From Geothrix sp. (GTDB taxonomy: Bacteria; Acidobacteriota; Holophagae; Holophagales; Holophagaceae), in NCBI GenBank assembly GCA_030824075.1, contig JAVBYJ010000019.1:23769-87768 (forward strand): 64,000 nucleotides of DNA. Direction: 5' to 3'. Below are positions 1 through 9,609 of the stretch, piece by piece (within the stretch, counting starts at the first letter, position 1; each line of letters begins with the position of its first letter). A model generated the notes under the pieces. That model searched no databases. It had not been told where the DNA came from and was given only the letters and a program-made list of their open reading frames with translations. A program made the translations under genes and the position numbers.

Positions 1-615
<615 letters not shown>

Positions 616-664
616 GGGAAGGGGCCCCGCAAGGAGCCCCGTCCAGTCTAAGGGAACCGGGAGG

Positions 665-1399
665 TCAGCGCTTGCCCTTCAAGGCATCCTTCATTTCCTT
701 GCCCCCGTCCTTCTGGGTGTAGCCCGCAGGCAGAACCCAGGTGGATTCGGGAATCGGCGCGGTGGAGACGGCCGTCGCTTCGGTGGTGATATCCATACCC
801 ATGAGGCCCGTGACATGGGTGCGCAGCGGCACGCCCTTGAGCTTGGCCGTTTCCTGATAGACCCGCTTGAAGAGGAGGCCCGCCTGGCCGGGCATCCGGT
901 TCAGCATGGACATGGCTTTCGCGTAGTCCTTGACGGGGACCTGGAGAGAGGGGTCCACGCTCAATTCCTGGACCATCTTGCCCAGCGTGATCCGCACCTT
1001 CTTGCAGGGGCGGCCCATGACCGTGTCGGCGCCCAACTGCTCGACCTTCACCTCGGCCACATCGCCGAACATCATCCGGGTCACCATCTCGGGCATGCCG
1101 GCCATCTGCTCCTCCATGGCACGCATGGACTCCTGCATGTCATTGAACGTCATCTTGGTCACGACCTTTTTGCCATGATCGATGTTGTAGATGACCTCCT
1201 GGCCGTAGTCCACGAGGGTGTCAGTCTTGGAGCCCGTGTGGTTGACGCGCATCCGGGTCGGACCGAAGTACTGCACCTGGGTTCCGTCCTTGGCCAGAGC
1301 GCCCTTGCCGGTGACCCGGCTGGTAATGGAGAGGTCCGCCGCAAAGATGGTCGCGGCAGATAGAATGATCACAAAGGCTGATAAAAGATGGGGCCGCAT
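665..1399 (-). CDS. Exported protein of unknown function, DUF4412-like
   Basis: A 244-residue protein starting at the ATG at 1399, chosen because GGAG lies just upstream (CGGAGAATTCCC) and because it exposes a signal peptide (residues 1-21, ending AATIFAA). The mature part has the look of a beta-rich periplasmic domain, with phrases such as QVIYNIDHGKK-like and GRPCKKVRITLG that recall DUF4412 proteins, which are thought to have a lipoprotein-carrier-like fold. The C-terminus is basic (KDALKGKR). A much longer frame upstream runs over the divergent regulator and is not used. It is divergent from the NtrC-type gene, with 91 bp between the starts. Function unknown. Confidence 0.7.
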   Translation of the reverse strand: MRPHLLSAFVIILSAATIFAADLSITSRVTGKGALAKDGTQVQYFGPTRMRVNHTGSKTDTLVDYGQEVIYNIDHGKKVVTKMTFNDMQESMRAMEEQMAGMPEMVTRMMFGDVAEVKVEQLGADTVMGRPCKKVRITLGKMVQELSVDPSLQVPVKDYAKAMSMLNRMPGQAGLLFKRVYQETAKLKGVPLRTHVTGLMGMDITTEATAVSTAPIPESTWVLPAGYTQKDGGKEMKDALKGKR

Positions 1400-1490
1400 G
1401 GGAATTCTCCGTGGATAGGCCACCCGAGCATACGCCGGCTCTCTGTCCAGGGCTAGGGCACTTTGGGATACCTTCATAGTGGGGGTGGCA

Positions 1491-2861
1491 ATGGCCCGCG
1501 TGCTCGTGGTGGACGATAGCAAGGAGACCTGCGAATTCCTGGAGGAGCTTCTGGGCTCGATGGGACTGGAGGTGGTCAAGGCCACCCATCCTGACAAGGC
1601 CATCGATCTGTTGCATAAAGAACCGTTCGACCTGTTGCTATCCGACATCAATCTGGAGGCCAAGAAGGATGGACTGGACCTGCTGAAGGAGGCCAAGCCG
1701 CTCGGGGTGGACACCATCCTGCTGTCGGGGTTCGGTACGCTGGAGACGGCCATCGAGGCTGTGCGTGAAGGCGCCTTCGATTTCCTCAGCAAACCCTGGA
1801 ACAACGAGGAGCTGAAAGCCCTCGTGACCCGAGCCTTGGCGCGGCGCCAATCCAGCGGCCAGGGCGTGGCTCAGGGGACCTCGCCCAAGAGCAAACGCAG
1901 TCTGATGATCGGATCCAGTCCGAAGATGATGGCGGTCTACAAGACCATCGCCAGCCTTCAGAACAGTCGGGCGACGGTCCTCATTACCGGCGAGAGCGGC
2001 ACGGGCAAGGAACTGGTGGCCCGCAGCATCCACCTGTCCAGCGAACGGCGGGATCGGGCGTTTGTGGCGGTGAATTGTGGCGCGCTGACGGAAACGCTAC
2101 TGGAATCCGAGCTTTTCGGCCACGTGAAGGGATCCTTCACGGGCGCCATTTCTGAAAAGCCCGGCCTTTTCGAGGAGGCTTCGGGCGGCACGATTTTTCT
2201 AGATGAGATCGGCGAAACGAGCCCGAGCTTCCAGGTAAGGCTTCTGCGGGTGCTTCAGGAGCAGGAAATTCGCCGAGTCGGCGGCAACAAGACCATCAAA
2301 GTGGATGCGCGCGTGATCGCCGCCACCAATCGGGATCTCCAGGTGATGGTCAAGGCCGGGACCTTTCGAGAGGACCTTTACTATCGCCTCGGCGTGGTGG
2401 AACTCGCCGTGCCCCCGCTTCGGGAACGGCGGGATGACATCGCCGCCCTCCTGGACCATTTCCTGTCGGAATTCGGGCGGAAGGATCAGCAGGTCTACAA
2501 CGTGCATCCGGAGGCGAGGCGCGTCCTCGAAGCCTATTCGTGGCCCGGCAACGTACGGGAATTAAGCAACGCCGTGGAGAACCTGACTCAGTTGAGCCGC
2601 GGCCACGAGATCAACGTGGACGATCTGCCGGCCAAGATCCAGGCAGATGTGCTCAAGAAGGCCCTCCGGCGCCCCGAGGCCGGGGAGGAGGTCCCAGGGC
2701 TGATTGAGGACTGGCCCTCGCTGGATGAACTGGAGCGGCGCTACATCCAAGTCCTGGTGGGAAGACACAAGGAAAAACAGCGCATCGCAGAGATCCTTGG
2801 CGTGGATCGCACCACCCTTTACCGAAAGCTCAAACGCTACGGATTCCACGAAGGTGAATAG
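1491..2861 (+). CDS. Sigma-54-dependent NtrC-family response regulator
   Basis: A 456-residue activator with three modules. Receiver domain residues 1-120 with phospho-acceptor Asp52 (LLLSDINL) and Lys in FLSKPW. AAA+ domain about 140-370 with Walker A GESGTGKE at 167-174, and Walker B FLDEIGE. The sigma-54 contact loop reads GSFTGA rather than the usual GAFTGA. A Fis-type helix-turn-helix ends the protein (IAEILGVDRTTLYRKLKRYG). I start it at ATG 1491 rather than the in-frame GTG at 1479, since GGGGGTGG lies immediately upstream. No partner kinase adjoins it, so the signal is unknown; it would activate RpoN promoters after phosphorylation. Confidence 0.93.
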   Translation: MARVLVVDDSKETCEFLEELLGSMGLEVVKATHPDKAIDLLHKEPFDLLLSDINLEAKKDGLDLLKEAKPLGVDTILLSGFGTLETAIEAVREGAFDFLSKPWNNEELKALVTRALARRQSSGQGVAQGTSPKSKRSLMIGSSPKMMAVYKTIASLQNSRATVLITGESGTGKELVARSIHLSSERRDRAFVAVNCGALTETLLESELFGHVKGSFTGAISEKPGLFEEASGGTIFLDEIGETSPSFQVRLLRVLQEQEIRRVGGNKTIKVDARVIAATNRDLQVMVKAGTFREDLYYRLGVVELAVPPLRERRDDIAALLDHFLSEFGRKDQQVYNVHPEARRVLEAYSWPGNVRELSNAVENLTQLSRGHEINVDDLPAKIQADVLKKALRRPEAGEEVPGLIEDWPSLDELERRYIQVLVGRHKEKQRIAEILGVDRTTLYRKLKRYGFHEGE

Positions 2862-2902
2862 CTGGCTCCGGCCGGCTTGGGACCCGTCGCAGCCTGCTAC
2901 AA

Positions 2903-2972
2903 GTTGCAGAATGCAACCTGTTTTCGAGGGAAACGTGCATTTTAAGTTAATCTATTTCTATGCTTATAGATT
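2903..2972. promoter_or_regulatory. AT-rich upstream region with two inverted repeats
   Basis: A perfect palindrome GTTGCA-GAA-TGCAAC at 2903-2917 is followed by a second inverted repeat, AATCTAT at 2949-2955 and ATAGATT at 2966-2972, in a markedly AT-rich patch. Both lie upstream of the lysine-rich exported protein (start 3038). The palindrome is a candidate operator and the AT-rich stretch a candidate promoter. No regulator is assigned. Confidence 0.35.
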
Positions 2973-3037
2973 GGTGTAAAGCCTGCTTTAAGGTCTGCAC
3001 TTCCGGCCGTGCCGGATCACCCCTAGGGAGAAACCCC

Positions 3038-3790
3038 ATGAAGAAGCTTGCTGCGCTGCTGATTGCTGCCGCTCTGATCAGCCCCTCCTTCGCTGAAGAG
3101 GCTAAGAAGCCCGAAGCGAAGAAGGTTGAAAAGGTCGAAAAGAAGGCCGAAGCCAAGAAGGAAGTGAAGAAGGCTGAGGCCAAGAAGGCCCTGACCGTCG
3201 AAGAGAAGAAGGCTGAGCCCAAGAAGGCCGAGAAGAAGGCCGAGCCCAAGAAGGAAGAGAAGAAGGCCGAAGCCAAGAAGGCCCTGACCGTCGAAGAGAA
3301 GAAGGCTGAGCCCAAGAAGGCTGAGAAGAAGGCCGAGCCCAAGAAGGAAGAGAAGAAGGCCGAAGCCAAGAAGGCTCTGACCGTTGAAGAGAAGAAGGCC
3401 GAAGCCGCCCCCAAGGCCGAGAAGAAGGCCAAGAAGGCTGCGAAGAAGGCTGCTGCCGCTCCCGCCGCCGAGGCCAAGAAGGCCCTGACCGTCGAAGAGA
3501 AGAAGGCTGAAGCCGCCCCCAAGGCCGAGAAGAAGGCCAAGAAGGCTGCAAAGAAGGCTGCTGCCGCTCCTGCTGCCGAGGCCAAGAAGGCCCTGACCGT
3601 CGAAGAGAAGAAGACTGAAGCCGCCCCCAAGGCTGAGAAGAAGGCCAAGAAGGCTGCGAAGAAGGCTGCTGCCGCTCCTGCTGCCGAGGCCAAGAAGGCC
3701 CTGACCGTCGAAGAGAAGAAGGCTGAGCCCAAGAAGGCCGAGAAGAAGGCTGAGAAGAAGGCCGAGAAGAAGGCTGAAGCCAAGAAGTAA
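3038..3790 (+). CDS. Exported Lys/Ala/Glu-rich tandem-repeat protein
   Basis: A 250-residue protein. Start ATG 3038 is preceded by AGGGAG and gives a clear signal peptide (MKKLAALLIAAALISPSFA). All of the rest is low-complexity K, A, E and P, with no Cys, Trp or Tyr. The phrase ALTVEEKK occurs six times: first in two units of 31 residues, then three of 36 (with APKAEKKAKKAAKKAAAAPA), then a last partial unit. The predicted chain is strongly basic and mostly helical or disordered. It resembles histone-H1-like or cell-surface lysine-rich proteins only in composition; a role in binding polyanions (DNA, teichoic or LPS sugars) would be guesswork. Monocistronic, with its own strong terminator. Confidence 0.75.
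   Translation: MKKLAALLIAAALISPSFAEEAKKPEAKKVEKVEKKAEAKKEVKKAEAKKALTVEEKKAEPKKAEKKAEPKKEEKKAEAKKALTVEEKKAEPKKAEKKAEPKKEEKKAEAKKALTVEEKKAEAAPKAEKKAKKAAKKAAAAPAAEAKKALTVEEKKAEAAPKAEKKAKKAAKKAAAAPAAEAKKALTVEEKKTEAAPKAEKKAKKAAKKAAAAPAAEAKKALTVEEKKAEPKKAEKKAEKKAEKKAEAKK
3191..3724 (+). repeat. In-frame tandem DNA repeats in the lysine-rich gene
   Basis: The CTGACCGT(C/T)GAAGAGAAG word begins at 3191, 3284, 3377, 3485, 3593 and 3701: two periods of 93 bp, then three of 108 bp. All are multiples of 3, so unit gain or loss keeps the frame. Units are near-identical at DNA level with a few third-position changes. Confidence 0.9.
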
Positions 3791-3808
3791 ATCGCTTCAC
3801 TTGGTTCG

Positions 3809-3835
3809 AAAAAAGCGGGCTTCGGCCCGCTTTTT
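3809..3835 (+). terminator. Rho-independent terminator
   Basis: Stem GCGGGC / GCCCGC around a TTCG loop, flanked by A-run on the left and TTTTT on the right, 18 bp after the lysine-rich gene. Confidence 0.9.
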
Positions 3836-3880
3836 CATGCCCATCTTTCCGGGGAGAGAGCACCCGGCCATGATGGACGC

Positions 3881-4717
3881 ATGATCGATCCCCTGCTCGA
3901 CCTCACCAGTGAAATCCGCGCCCGCTCACCCCGGTTGTTGAAAGCGGGAGTGGCCCAGTTGCTCGGCTGTGCCGAAGGCCATGGCCTGATACGGGATGCC
4001 TCAGGTCTCCATCATCGCGTCTTTGAACTCATTGCCATGCCCCACGGTCCCTGGGATCTGTCACCGCTGATTGACCACACATTGCTGAAGGCCGAGGCCA
4101 CGGGAGCCCAGGTGGAGACCCTGTGCGCCGAGGCCGTAACGCACGGATTCGCTTCGGTGTGCGTGAACCCCATCTGGGTTCCCCTGGCGGCCTCCCTGCT
4201 CAAAGGCGGCAGCGTCCGAACCTGCACGGTGGTGGGATTTCCCCTGGGGGCCTCCGCCCTGCGGGCCAAGGCCTTCGAGGCTGAAACCGCGTTGCGGGAG
4301 GGTGCTCAGGAAATCGACATGGTCATGACCATCGGCTCTGCGAAGGCTGGTGACTGGGAAACCGTCCGGGACGATTTCATGGCGTTGCGGGCTGCGGTTC
4401 CTTCCCCCTTTGTTCTGAAGGTGATCCTGGAGACCTGCCTCCTCAGCGATGCCGAGAAGACCCGCGCGTGTGAGCTCGCGATCGAGGCCGGATTGGACTT
4501 CGTGAAGACTTCAACCGGGTTCTCTTCGGGGGGCGCCACGGGAGCCGATGTGGCACTCATGCGCCGCACGGTCGGCACCAGTCTGGGCGTCAAGGCCTCG
4601 GGCGGCATTCGTACCTATGAGGTGGCCCTTCAGATGGTCATGGCCGGGGCCACGCGCCTCGGCCTTTCGGCCTCCGTGGCCGTGGTCCAGGGGGGCGCCG
4701 GTTCCGGGGCCTACTGA
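3881..4717 (+). CDS. deoC: Deoxyribose-phosphate aldolase
   Basis: A 278-residue class I aldolase cleaving 2-deoxyribose 5-phosphate to glyceraldehyde 3-phosphate and acetaldehyde (nucleoside catabolism). The Schiff-base lysine is K209 in VKTSTGF; a second conserved lysine is K238 in GVKASGG, and the N-terminal DHTLLK motif is present. The domain begins near residue 58 (PLIDHTLL), so about 55 residues precede it; this extension has no recognisable motif and makes the protein longer than the usual 215-260. The upstream ATG pair at 3870/3873 is out of frame or stops at once. The acetaldehyde product is notable given the aldehyde-oxidising genes elsewhere in the window. Followed by mglB after 45 bp. 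Confidence 0.92.
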   Translation: MIDPLLDLTSEIRARSPRLLKAGVAQLLGCAEGHGLIRDASGLHHRVFELIAMPHGPWDLSPLIDHTLLKAEATGAQVETLCAEAVTHGFASVCVNPIWVPLAASLLKGGSVRTCTVVGFPLGASALRAKAFEAETALREGAQEIDMVMTIGSAKAGDWETVRDDFMALRAAVPSPFVLKVILETCLLSDAEKTRACELAIEAGLDFVKTSTGFSSGGATGADVALMRRTVGTSLGVKASGGIRTYEVALQMVMAGATRLGLSASVAVVQGGAGSGAY

Positions 4718-4762
4718 ATAAAGTGCGGTATCCTCCAAAGTGCAGTTCCACTGGAGGTCGTT

Positions 4763-5260
4763 GTGGCCAAGCTTGATCTCATCATGTTTGAGGAGGAGTA
4801 CAAGCTCCTCCAGGAGATCATCGGCCGCCTCGAGAAGGATGCTTCCGCCAAGGTGGTCTTTCTGGTGGACAAGAATGGCCAGCAGATTGCCGCTGCCGGA
4901 GACGTCAAGAGCATCGATGCCACCAGCCTCGCCTCGCTGACGGCCGGCAATGTGGCTGCCACGGATGGTTTGGCCAAGCTCATCGGTGAGAAGGAGTTCA
5001 GTCTCCTCTTCCATGAAGGGGAAAAGGACAACCTGCACATCTCCATCGTGGGCAAGCGCGGCATCCTGGTGGTGATCTTCGACCAGAACTCCAGCTTGGC
5101 GCTGGTGCGTCTGCGGGTGAAGAAGGCCAGCAAGGAACTTCAGGAGATCTTCGAGCAGGTGGAACAGCGCGCCCAGAAGGAATCGGACGGTGGCAGCCGC
5201 TTCGAAAGCCCCTTCTCGGAAATCACAGACGAGGACATCGACCGCCTCTTCGGCGACTGA
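4763..5260 (+). CDS. mglB: Roadblock/LC7-domain MglA GTPase-activating protein MglB
   Basis: A 165-residue roadblock/LC7 protein very like Myxococcus MglB: KVVFLVDKNGQQI, TSLASLTAGNVAA, LAKLIGE, and a C-terminal acidic tail (EITDEDIDRLFGD). MglB dimers stimulate GTP hydrolysis by MglA and set cell polarity. The start is GTG at 4763, preceded by CTGGAGG; the first ATG (4784) would remove conserved residues. The gene ends 15 bp before mglA, so the two are co-transcribed. Confidence 0.93.
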   Translation: MAKLDLIMFEEEYKLLQEIIGRLEKDASAKVVFLVDKNGQQIAAAGDVKSIDATSLASLTAGNVAATDGLAKLIGEKEFSLLFHEGEKDNLHISIVGKRGILVVIFDQNSSLALVRLRVKKASKELQEIFEQVEQRAQKESDGGSRFESPFSEITDEDIDRLFGD

Positions 5261-5275
5261 GGCCGGGGCAGCGAC

Positions 5276-5860
5276 ATGACCTTCATCAATTACGCGTCGC
5301 GCGAGATCAACTGCAAGATCGTCTACTACGGTCCCGGCCTCTGCGGGAAGACGACGAATATCCAGTGGATCTACGAGCAGGCCAACCCCGAGAAGAGGGG
5401 CAGGCTGGTCAGCCTCGCCACCGAGACGGACCGCACCCTTTTCTTCGATTTCCTCCCCCTCGACATGGGTATGGTCAAGGGATTCAAGGTGCGCTTTCAC
5501 CTCTACACCGTGCCCGGCCAGGTCTTCTACGACGCGAGCCGCAAGCTCATCCTCCGGGGATGCGACGGCATCATCTTCGTGGCCGACAGCCAGCGGGCCC
5601 GGATGGAGGCGAATATCGAATCCATCGCGAACCTGGCCACCAATTTGAAGGAGAACGGGTTCGATATCCGGTCGATCCCCTACGTCCTTCAGTTGAACAA
5701 GCGGGACATGCCCTCTGCCGCAACCGTGTCAGAGATGGAACGCCTGCTGCGCTTTCGGGGCGAACCGATGGTTGAAGCGGTGGCGAACCAGGGCACCGGT
5801 GTCATCGATACCCTCAAGGCAGCCGCGCGCCAGGTCCTCATGGAACTCCAGCGGTCCTAG
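5276..5860 (+). CDS. mglA: Ras-like GTPase MglA
   Basis: A 194-residue small GTPase. P-loop GPGLCGKTT is at about residues 19-27, the RFHLYTVPGQVFYDASRKLIL block is the MglA-type switch/Walker B region, and LNKRD is the guanine-specificity motif (NKxD). In Myxococcus MglA-GTP marks the leading pole and drives gliding and type IV pilus motility; here it probably has an equivalent polarity role. It follows mglB in the GAP-GTPase order usual for the family. The 80 bp after it hold the tRNA-Asn promoter. Confidence 0.95.
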   Translation: MTFINYASREINCKIVYYGPGLCGKTTNIQWIYEQANPEKRGRLVSLATETDRTLFFDFLPLDMGMVKGFKVRFHLYTVPGQVFYDASRKLILRGCDGIIFVADSQRARMEANIESIANLATNLKENGFDIRSIPYVLQLNKRDMPSAATVSEMERLLRFRGEPMVEAVANQGTGVIDTLKAAARQVLMELQRS

Positions 5861-5899
5861 TGCAGGGCAACCCGGGTCACAGCCCTCAGAGCCTCCCGC

Positions 5900-5927
5900 T
5901 TGAAACCACGCCCCCATCCGGTAGAAT
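5900..5927 (+). promoter_or_regulatory. Sigma-70-type promoter for tRNA-Asn
   Basis: TTGAAA at 5900-5905 and TAGAAT at 5922-5927, spacer 16 bp, ending 13 bp before the tRNA 5' end. Confidence 0.65.
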
Positions 5928-5940
5928 GGACCTTCGCCCT

Positions 5941-6016
5941 TCCGGAGTAGCTCAGGGGTCAGAGCGGGTGACTGTTAATCACTAGGTCGGGGGTTCAAAT
6001 CCCTCCTCCGGAGCCA
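5941..6016 (+). tRNA. tRNA-Asn (anticodon GTT)
   Basis: 76 nt including an encoded CCA. The acceptor stem TCCGGAG (5941-5947) pairs with CTCCGGA (6006-6012); discriminator G at 6013; CCA 6014-6016. The anticodon GTT is at 5974-5976 and the T-arm carries GGTTCAAATCC. G73 and GUU agree with asparagine identity. Confidence 0.96.
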
Positions 6017-6018
6017 GA
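5991..6018 (+). repeat. Copy 1 of tRNA-Asn 3'-end direct repeat
   Basis: These 28 bases, the T-arm to CCA plus GA, recur without mismatch at 6174-6201. This copy is inside the functional tRNA. Confidence 0.97.
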
Positions 6019-6059
6019 CATGAAAAGGGGTCCCATCTCGGGATCCCCTTTTCATGTCT
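6016..6059 (+). terminator. Long hairpin after tRNA-Asn
   Basis: Arms of about 19 bp (6016-6034 and 6040-6059), AGACATGAAAAGGGG...TCCC against GGGA...CCCCTTTTCATGTCT, with one bulged base. It begins at the last base of the tRNA and would end transcription or guide 3' processing. Confidence 0.75.
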
Positions 6060-6173
6060 GATTCGACGATTGGCGGATTTGGACTCCCGAGGGGCAGCCG
6101 GCCCGCGAGCGCGCCGCTCCGGCAGCGCCGGGCGCTGCCGGAGCGGAGACAAGCGCGAACGGTTGCCGGCAAC
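6060..6173. repeat. GC-rich palindromic insert A between the tRNA-end copies
   Basis: About 114 bp holding CCCGAGGGGCAGCCGGCCCG, a near-perfect long palindrome centred near 6130 (GCTCCGGCAGCGCC / GGGCGCTGCCGGAGC) and GTTGCCGGCAAC next to the second repeat copy. No open frame of note. It resembles inserts B (15935-16040) and C (38597-38710). Confidence 0.6.
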
Positions 6174-6201
6174 GGGTTCAAATCCCTCCTCCGGAGCCAG
6201 A
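6174..6201 (+). repeat. Copy 2 of tRNA-Asn 3'-end direct repeat (att-like)
   Basis: Identical 28-bp copy of the tRNA 3' end, without any acceptor 5' strand or anticodon arm before it, so it is not a second tRNA. The arrangement is like an attL/attR pair of an element integrated in a tRNA, but no integrase lies between the copies. Confidence 0.8.
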
Positions 6202-6204
6202 AAA

Positions 6205-6230
6205 GATCGCCCCGCGTATGCGGGGCGATC
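6205..6230. terminator. Perfect hairpin after the tRNA-end repeat
   Basis: GATCGCCCCGC (6205-6215), loop GTAT, GCGGGGCGATC (6220-6230). No U-run follows, so termination is only probable. The remaining 6231-6324 shows nothing else. Confidence 0.5.
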
Positions 6231-6324
6231 CATTTGAAATAGGGATTTGAGCTCCGAGGCGGGAGGGGTCCGCGGATCCGAAGCAGGGGTGGAGGCGCGG
6301 GTGTCGCGCCATGGAAGCAGGGCG

Positions 6325-6340
6325 TGTGATGCCGATCACA
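6325..6340. promoter_or_regulatory. CRP/FNR-type palindrome
   Basis: TGTGA-TGCCGA-TCACA, a perfect TGTGA-N6-TCACA site, 32 bp before the FKBP start codon. It matches the consensus for CRP-family regulators; no such regulator is in the window. Confidence 0.5.
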
Positions 6341-6371
6341 TCCCGCGGTAGACTGGATCTTTGGAGGTTCT

Positions 6372-6854
6372 ATGAGATCTTCACCCCTGCTCGCTGCGGC
6401 GTTTCTCCTGGCTTTTCCCCCGCTCCTTCAGGCTCAGGTGCCCAAGCCGGAGGCGACGAAGAAAGCCAAGAAACCCAGTGTCAAACCCACCAAGGAAGCC
6501 GAGATGATCACAACGGATACGGGCTTGAAGTATATGGATACGCAGATCGGAACCGGCGCCTCGCCCTTGAAGGGCCAGCGCTGCATGGTCCATTACACCG
6601 GCTGGCTTTCCGAGAAGGGTGCGAAGGGCAAGAAGTTCGATAGCTCGGTGGACCGCGGCCAACCGTTGGCCATCCCCATCGGTGTGGGCAGGGTCATCAA
6701 GGGCTGGGACGAAGGCCTGATGACCATGAAGGTGGGCGGCAAGCGCACCCTGGTCATCCCTGGGCACCTGGGCTACGGTGCCCGCGGGGCTGGCGGGGAC
6801 ATTCCCCCGAATGCGGAACTGATCTTTGAAGTGGAACTGCTGGGTATTCAGTAG
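6372..6854 (+). CDS. Exported FKBP-type peptidyl-prolyl cis-trans isomerase
   Basis: A 160-residue protein with a signal peptide (residues 1-21, ending LLQA), a Lys-rich linker (22-45) and one FKBP domain (about 50-160). Typical FKBP phrases are VHYTGWL, FDSSVDRGQP, VIKGWDEGL, KRTLVIPGHLGYG and NAELIFEVELL. It would speed proline isomerisation of exported proteins in the periplasm. TTTGGAGG lies before ATG 6372. It is one gene with a bidirectional terminator downstream. Confidence 0.93.
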   Translation: MRSSPLLAAAFLLAFPPLLQAQVPKPEATKKAKKPSVKPTKEAEMITTDTGLKYMDTQIGTGASPLKGQRCMVHYTGWLSEKGAKGKKFDSSVDRGQPLAIPIGVGRVIKGWDEGLMTMKVGGKRTLVIPGHLGYGARGAGGDIPPNAELIFEVELLGIQ

Positions 6855-6876
6855 CCAGGTGCCTGAGCCCCCTGAG

Positions 6877-6915
6877 ACCAAGACGCCCCGCCGGTTGGCG
6901 GGGCGTCTTGGTTTT
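6877..6915. terminator. Bidirectional terminator
   Basis: 16-bp perfect stem ACCAAGACGCCCCGCC / GGCGGGGCGTCTTGGT with a GGTT loop and T-run on the plus side, between convergent FKBP and PfpI genes. Confidence 0.92.
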
Positions 6916-6926
6916 AGACCTTCGGA

Positions 6927-7508
6927 TCAAAGGGTGATGCGGGTTCCGAGGACCTGCAGGAACTGGGCGAGCCAAGCGGGATGGGCGGGCCAGGCGGGAG
7001 CGGTGACGAGATTCCCATCGGTGACGGCGCCGTCGATGGCGATCTCGGCATACTTCCCGTGAGCAATCTCCACCTCGGCGCGGCAGGCGGGATAGGCCGA
7101 GCAGGTGCGCCCCTCCAGCACGCCAGCAGCGGCCAGCAGCTGGGCGCCGTGGCAGATGGCCGCCACGGGTTTCTTCGCGGTGAAGAAGTGGCGCACGAGT
7201 TCCAGCACTTTCGGATTCAGGCGCAGGTATTCGGGCGCACGGCCGCCGGGAATCACCAGGGCGTCGTAGTCCGTGGGTTTCACCTCCGAGAAGGTGGCGT
7301 TCAGGGTGAACCGGTGTCCTGGCTTCTCGGAATAGGTCTGGTGCCCCTCGAAATCGTGGATGGCCGTGGCGATGAATTCGCCCGACTTCTTGTCGGGGCA
7401 GACCGCGTGGACCGTGTGACCCACGGCCAGCAGGGCCTGGAAGGGCACCATGATTTCGTAATCCTCCCCGAAATCTCCGACGAGCATGAGGATGCGTTTC
7501 GCGGCCAT
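6927..7508 (-). CDS. DJ-1/PfpI family protein (class I amidotransferase-like)
   Basis: A 193-residue protein with the DJ-1/PfpI fold: [10 protein letters not shown] at the N-terminus, VIPGGRAPE, and the nucleophile elbow AICHGAQLL with its reactive Cys. Members act as deglycases, glyoxalases or amidohydrolases; this one is closest in pattern to YraA/PfpI-like stress proteins. I start at the second ATG (7508) because GGAGG lies 6 bp before it; the first ATG (7520) lacks a Shine-Dalgarno sequence. Monocistronic. Confidence 0.88.
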   Translation of the reverse strand: MAAKRILMLVGDFGEDYEIMVPFQALLAVGHTVHAVCPDKKSGEFIATAIHDFEGHQTYSEKPGHRFTLNATFSEVKPTDYDALVIPGGRAPEYLRLNPKVLELVRHFFTAKKPVAAICHGAQLLAAAGVLEGRTCSAYPACRAEVEIAHGKYAEIAIDGAVTDGNLVTAPAWPAHPAWLAQFLQVLGTRITL

Positions 7509-7578
7509 GTCTGCCTCCATGAGGTGGTGGAACCGCCCCGATTATGCGCGCGTCGGTGGGAGGGAAAGCGCCGGTTAC

Positions 7579-7608
7579 GAAAAAGTCCCACCCAAGGGCG
7601 GGACTTTT
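7579..7608 (-). terminator. Terminator of thiC
   Basis: AAAAGTCCCACCC / GGGCGGGACTTTT hairpin with AA loop, 22 bp past the thiC stop; its flanking A/T runs let it work leftward. Confidence 0.85.
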
Positions 7609-7629
7609 CAGAGACGCAAGGAACCGGTC

Positions 7630-9531
<1,902 letters not shown>

Positions 9532-9609
9532 TTATCGCGAGGGGGCAAGGGCGACGAATTCAAAGATTATCGGCGAGCCGCCGATACTAAGGTCCACGGA
9601 GCCCCCCCC

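Noticed and set aside
665..1804. 379-residue version of the DUF4412-like protein
   Set aside because: The upstream 135 codons overlap the divergent NtrC-type gene; the ATG at 1399 has a ribosome site and a signal peptide.
3191..3724. CRISPR array
   Set aside because: The repeats are contiguous protein-coding units of 93 and 108 bp without spacers.
2947..3863. Two long open frames on the reverse strand opposite the lysine-rich gene
   Set aside because: They are low-complexity products of the repeat DNA (AFFSA- and RPSSQPSW-type runs), with no ribosome site, and the forward frame has a signal peptide and terminator.
6100..6199. Second tRNA gene
   Set aside because: Only the 3' 28 bases match; there is no acceptor 5' strand, D-arm or anticodon arm.
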